Source: Streptomyces sp. NBC_01788 (GTDB lineage Bacteria > Actinomycetota > Actinomycetes > Streptomycetales > Streptomycetaceae). Taken from it: a stretch of 64,000 nucleotides of DNA. The position numbers and the translations under genes are program-made. How positions within the stretch are numbered: the stretch's first letter is position 1; each line of letters begins with the position of its first letter. This document shows, one piece after another, positions 61,049 to 64,000 of this stretch. The notes beneath the pieces are model-generated. The model searched no databases. It saw nothing but the letters and a program-made list of their open reading frames with translations, and had not been told where the DNA came from. Location of the stretch: NCBI RefSeq assembly GCF_035917575.1, contig NZ_CP109090.1, positions 6,944,001-7,008,000 of the forward strand, read 5' to 3'.

Positions 61049-61837
61049 TCAGCGGGCTGCCGCGGTCCGGTACCTGCGGGCGGCGAGCGGCATGGCCAGC
61101 GCGATCATCGCCACGATGAGGACCACGGCGACGGGGATCGGGTGCACCGAGGGGAAGGAGGTGTCGCCGACGGAGGTGGGGTTGCCGAACAGCCGGCGCA
61201 GGGCCCCGACCACCGCCGACAGCGGGTTCCACACCGCGATGGCGCGCAGCCACTCGGGCAGTCCGCTCAGCGGGATGAACGCGCTGGACAGGAACGTGAG
61301 CGGCATCATGACCATGGACATCACCGCGCTGACCGCCTCGACGTTGCGCAGGGACAGTCCGAGCAGCGCGCCGAGCCAGGCGGCGCCCAGGCCGAGCAGC
61401 AGCAGGATGCCGAAGGCGGCCAGGATGTGCGGGGCGCCGGTGTGCACCCGCCAGCCGATCAGGGAGCCGACCGCGGCCATCACGACGATGGCTACGGTGG
61501 ACAGCAGCAGGTCGGAGACGGTACGCCCGATCAGTACGGCGTAGCGGGACATGGGAAGCGAGCGGAACCGGTCGACCAGGCCGTTGCGCAGGTCGTCGAC
61601 CACGCCGACCGCGGTGGTCTGCAGGTTGGCCAGCATGACCTGGGCGAAGATGCCGGCCATGATGTACTCGCGGTAGTTGCCGCCCTCGACCTGCATGGCG
61701 CTGCCGAACAGGAACCCGAAGACGATCACGTACATCACCGGCATCAGCGTCACGCTGAGCAGCCGTTCCGGCACCCGGGTCAGATGCCGCAGGTGGCGGC
61801 CCGTCAGGGCGAGGCAGTCGCTCAGGAACTCGCTCAT
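61049..61837 (-). CDS. ABC-2 type permease (DrrB-like), copy 2
   Basis: A 262-residue permease with six predicted helices. MSEFLSDCLALTGRHLRHLT, LMPVMYVIVFGFLFGSAMQV, LRNGLVDRFRSLPMSRYAVL near 84 and FLSSAFIPLSGLPEWLRAIA near 182 define the DrrB family. The ATG overlaps the ATPase stop (ATGA at 61834-61837), so it is the direct partner of that ATPase. The close similarity to the other permease suggests duplication and perhaps a heterodimeric channel. It likely exports the cluster product and gives self-protection. Confidence 0.92.
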   Translation of the reverse strand: MSEFLSDCLALTGRHLRHLTRVPERLLSVTLMPVMYVIVFGFLFGSAMQVEGGNYREYIMAGIFAQVMLANLQTTAVGVVDDLRNGLVDRFRSLPMSRYAVLIGRTVSDLLLSTVAIVVMAAVGSLIGWRVHTGAPHILAAFGILLLLGLGAAWLGALLGLSLRNVEAVSAVMSMVMMPLTFLSSAFIPLSGLPEWLRAIAVWNPLSAVVGALRRLFGNPTSVGDTSFPSVHPIPVAVVLIVAMIALAMPLAARRYRTAAAR

Positions 61838-62808
61838 GTCGCCGCTCCTTCGGTCACCGGCCGCGTCGCGGGGCCGGTCAGGGACAGGAAGACCTCGTCC
61901 ATCGAGGGACGGCTGAGCCGGAAGTCGGCCACCGGGATACCTGCCTGGACCAGTTCGGTGGCCACCGTCGCGATACCGCCGACGCCTTCGGTCATCGGCA
62001 CGGAGACCGTCCGCTTCTCCTCGTCCACGAGCGGTTCGTCGACGCCGAACCGGCTCAGCACCTTGGTGAGGGCGACGACGTCGTCCGCGGAGGCGGCGGT
62101 GACCCGCAGCCGGTCGTCCCCCACCCGGTCCTTCAACTCGTCGGGGGTGCCCTCGGCGACGACACTGCCGTCCTTCAGCACGGCTATCCGGTCGGCGAGT
62201 TGGTCGGCCTCTTCGAGGTACTGGGTGGTCAGCAGGACGGTGACGCCACGGCTCACCTGGGTGCGGATCACCTCCCACAGGGTCAGCCGGCTGGACAGGT
62301 CGAGGCCGGTGGTCGGCTCGTCCAGGAACAGCACCGGCGGCTCGGCGATCAGGCTGGCGGCGAGGTCGAGCCTGCGCCGCATGCCGCCGGAGTAGGTCTT
62401 CACCGGCCGGTCGGCCGCGTCGGTCAGGTCGAGCCGTTCCAGCAGTTCGTCCGCCCTGGCCCGGGTGGCACTCCGGCCGAGGTGGTAGAGGGTGCCGATC
62501 AGCCGGAGGTTCTCCCGGCCGGTCAACCGCTCGTCGACCGCCGCGTACTGTCCGGTCAGCCCGATGCGCCGGCGGACCTCCTTGCCCTGCCGGCGCACGT
62601 CGAATCCGGCCACGGTCGCCTCGCCGCCGTCCGCGGAGAGCAGGGTGGCCAGGATGCGCACGGTCGTGGTCTTCCCGGCGCCGTTGGGCCCGAGCAGCCC
62701 GAAAACCGTGCCGGCGGGGACCGACAGGTCGACACCGTTCAGCGCGTCCTTGACCTGCTTTCCACCGTAACGTTTGCTCAGTCCCTCGGCCCGAATTGCA
62801 ATGTCCAC
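61834..62808 (-). CDS. Daunorubicin-resistance (DrrA) type ABC ATPase
   Basis: A 324-residue ATPase. Walker A GPNGAGKTT (near 40-48), Q-loop LTGQYAAVDERLTGRENL near 83, signature YSGGMRRRLDLAASL near 138, Walker B VLFLDEPTTGLD near 159 and the H-loop replaced by LLTTQYLEEADQLAD, as is normal for DrrA (Gln instead of His). The C-terminal 95 residues are the DrrA regulatory extension ending RPSMDEVFLSLTG. It powers export of a secondary metabolite with one or both permeases. GTG start with GGGGGTG 6 nt upstream. First gene of a four-gene leftward operon, divergent from the membrane protein gene. Confidence 0.94.
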   Translation of the reverse strand: MDIAIRAEGLSKRYGGKQVKDALNGVDLSVPAGTVFGLLGPNGAGKTTTVRILATLLSADGGEATVAGFDVRRQGKEVRRRIGLTGQYAAVDERLTGRENLRLIGTLYHLGRSATRARADELLERLDLTDAADRPVKTYSGGMRRRLDLAASLIAEPPVLFLDEPTTGLDLSSRLTLWEVIRTQVSRGVTVLLTTQYLEEADQLADRIAVLKDGSVVAEGTPDELKDRVGDDRLRVTAASADDVVALTKVLSRFGVDEPLVDEEKRTVSVPMTEGVGGIATVATELVQAGIPVADFRLSRPSMDEVFLSLTGPATRPVTEGAAT

Positions 62809-62994
62809 GCATTCACCCCCATACGCTACGGGTTCGCCGACCGCGACGGCTGCCGCATCGGCGCCGCCGACGCTAGCAGCGGCGTGGCCGGAACCGGCCC
62901 CCTCATTGAAAACTCCGATATGCGCGGGGTTCGCGCCTTCGCGCCCGGTGATACCGTGCCCGCGGTGTGCTCGGGCTTCTAGGTGAGGATTTGA
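62809..62994. promoter_or_regulatory. Divergent promoter region between exporter operon and DUF3995-like gene
   Basis: This 186-bp gap between oppositely directed starts must hold both promoters. It includes AT-richer segments (GAAAACTCCGATATG near 62908-62922) and GATACC near 62950, but I cannot assign a confident -35/-10 pair for either direction. Confidence 0.35.
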
Positions 62995-63651
62995 ATGGTA
63001 CGCGAAACATTAATTCCAGGTGAAAATGACGGGAATTCACCCGGCCGGGAGCCGGGCGCCGAACTCCCGCCCCGGCCGGTCTGGGTTCACCTGGCTTTCG
63101 TCTTCACGTTTCTCTTCATGCTTCTCCACGTGTACTGGGCGGTGGGCGGCACCTGGGGACTGCCGCTCCTGGCGCGGCACGACAAGTCCGCGGTGCAGGC
63201 GGTCAACTGGGTGGTGAGCGCGATCATGCTGTTCGGCGCGCTCTTCGTCCTCGCGCTGAACCGCCGTACGGACAGCCGGGTGCGCGCCTGGGTGCTGCTG
63301 GCGCCGATGTGGATCGCTGCGGTGGTGTGCGTCTCCCACGCCTTTTACGGCTTCGTCACCAAGGCCCTGTACCTGAGCGGACACCACGGCGCCGTCGACT
63401 TCCCGGTCGTGCCCGGGGTCGGCGCGGCGGAGGCGGCCGAGGCGAACCACCTCTCGGCCGTGCAGGACCTCCTGGTCTTCGAGCCGTGCTTCCTGGTCCA
63501 GGGCGTGGTACTGGCCCTGGCCGCCTGGCAGTTCATCCGCACCCGGAACGCCCGCCGCAGATGGTGGACGTCGCTGGTCGTGGGCATCGTGGTGATCGAC
63601 GTGTTCGGCGCCCTGCTCTCGGTGGCCGGCGCGCGCTTCGCGCTCTCCTGA
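62995..63651 (+). CDS. DUF3995-like integral membrane protein with a TTA codon
   Basis: A 218-residue protein with four to five predicted helices. WVHLAFVFTFLFMLLHVYWA near 29, VNWVVSAIMLFGALFVLALN near 69 and VVGIVVIDVFGALLSVAGAR near 195 are hydrophobic, and HVYWAVGGTWG is typical of the DUF3995 family. Function unknown. Codon 6 is TTA (63010-63012), the rare leucine codon that needs the bldA tRNA in Streptomyces, and the first 15 codons are AT-rich, unlike the rest. AGGTGAGG lies 7 nt before the ATG, so the codon is inside the translated part. It lies between the exporter operon and the thioesterase gene. Confidence 0.82.
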   Translation: MVRETLIPGENDGNSPGREPGAELPPRPVWVHLAFVFTFLFMLLHVYWAVGGTWGLPLLARHDKSAVQAVNWVVSAIMLFGALFVLALNRRTDSRVRAWVLLAPMWIAAVVCVSHAFYGFVTKALYLSGHHGAVDFPVVPGVGAAEAAEANHLSAVQDLLVFEPCFLVQGVVLALAAWQFIRTRNARRRWWTSLVVGIVVIDVFGALLSVAGARFALS

Positions 63652-63677
63652 CCACCACTCTCCCCGCGTCCGCCGGT

Positions 63678-64000
63678 TCAGCCGGCGGCGCGGGCGGCCG
63701 CGAGGTGGCCGGTCAGACGGCCGGCCAGGTCGCGGACGAGGGCTTCGGGGTCGTCCATCAGATAGAAGTGGCCGCCGGGGTACACCCGGTGGTCGAAGCG
63801 GCCGGTGGCGCTCACCGCCGCCCACTCCCGCAGGCCCTCGACCGGCACCTGCTCGTCCTCGCTCCCCACGTACGCGGTCACCGGGGTGGCCAGCGGCGTG
63901 ACCGGGCGCGGAAGATACGTGCCGATCAGCCGGAAGTCCGCCCGGATCGCGGGCAGTACCAGCTCCCGCAGGTCCGCATCGTCCAGCACCGTGCCGGCGT
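63678..64000 (-). CDS. Type II thioesterase (editing thioesterase), 5' end outside window
   Basis: About 107 C-terminal residues of an alpha/beta-hydrolase are visible. ELVLPAIRADFRLIGTYLPR near the window edge is the RAD motif of type II thioesterases, and VGSEDEQVPVEGLREW holds the acid region. The catalytic His is in YPGGHFYLMDD. The Ser-containing GHSMG motif must lie outside. Such enzymes remove wrongly loaded or stalled groups from carrier proteins in nonribosomal peptide and polyketide synthesis. Its presence indicates that synthetase genes lie to the right of the window. It is convergent with the DUF3995-like gene, 26 bp apart. Confidence 0.9.
   Translation of the reverse strand, partial: AGTVLDDADLRELVLPAIRADFRLIGTYLPRPVTPLATPVTAYVGSEDEQVPVEGLREWAAVSATGRFDHRVYPGGHFYLMDDPEALVRDLAGRLTGHLAAARAAG

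Overview
The window is high-GC actinobacterial DNA. Codons end mostly in G or C, many starts are GTG or TTG, an SsgA-family sporulation protein is present, and TTA is almost absent as a codon. All of this points to Streptomyces. From memory, and not checked here, the gene order from about 1 to 54,650 resembles the S. coelicolor stretch near SCO6720-SCO6780, which runs from an ABC-F gene and ssgD through idi to the hopanoid operon. The right end looks like a strain-specific insertion.

Layout. (1) 1-5,100: a partial ABC-F ribosome-protection gene with a structured leader, a GPP34 protein, ssgD, a small basic protein, endonuclease V and a saccharopine-dehydrogenase-like enoyl reductase. (2) 5,190-10,850: a branched-chain/fatty acyl-CoA degradation operon (racemase, thiolase, FadB-type enzyme) behind a repeat-rich promoter, with a convergent MerR regulator. 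(3) 11,000-26,830: housekeeping and accessory genes. They comprise an amino-acid permease, a broken macro-domain gene, a secreted M1 peptidase, a D-amino-acid oxidase, a second ABC-F, Tex, a GlxA/DJ-1 pair, a crotonase, a membrane protein, an RsbW-like kinase, isopentenyl diphosphate isomerase and a zinc-type CDF exporter. (4) 27,288-34,393: a tight seven-gene operon with two CDP-alcohol phosphatidyltransferases, a nucleotidyltransferase, a glycerol-1-phosphate-dehydrogenase-like enzyme, a glycosyltransferase and a TagGH/Wzm-Wzt exporter. It probably makes and exports a surface phospho-glycopolymer that I cannot name. (5) 34,440-34,629: a 190-bp palindromic MITE-like element. (6) 34,882-47,841: the hopanoid operon. 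It includes its own IspG and Dxs, so precursor supply, squalene synthesis (HpnC/D/E), cyclisation (Shc) and side-chain building (HpnH, HpnG, aminotransferase) are co-transcribed. (7) 47,872-54,650: an autoregulated XRE-cupin/DUF6126 pair, a tyrosine phosphatase, GH36 alpha-galactosidase, an SGNH hydrolase, an AhpD-like protein and a metallo-hydrolase.

(8) 54,650-64,000: the left edge of a biosynthetic gene cluster that continues beyond the window. A low-GC intergenic stretch and a LysR DNA-binding-domain-only gene mark its border. It carries both subunits of a B12-dependent glutamate (methylaspartate) mutase, a luciferase-like monooxygenase with its flavin reductase, a methyltransferase, a DrrA/DrrB-type exporter with two permeases, a membrane protein with a TTA codon and a type II thioesterase. 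This gene set suggests a nonribosomal peptide containing 3-methylaspartate, possibly with a hydroxylated residue. No NRPS module is inside the window, so the product is an inference.

The most interesting unexplained items are the CDP-alcohol/G1P exporter operon, the mosaic codon usage inside the hopanoid-operon ispG, the palindromic element between the two large operons, several periodic operator-like repeat arrays, and the bldA-type codon in the cluster. Translation starts were chosen by ribosome-binding sites and overlap with the upstream gene. Several genes appear leaderless, with a -10 hexamer 6-7 nt before the start codon.
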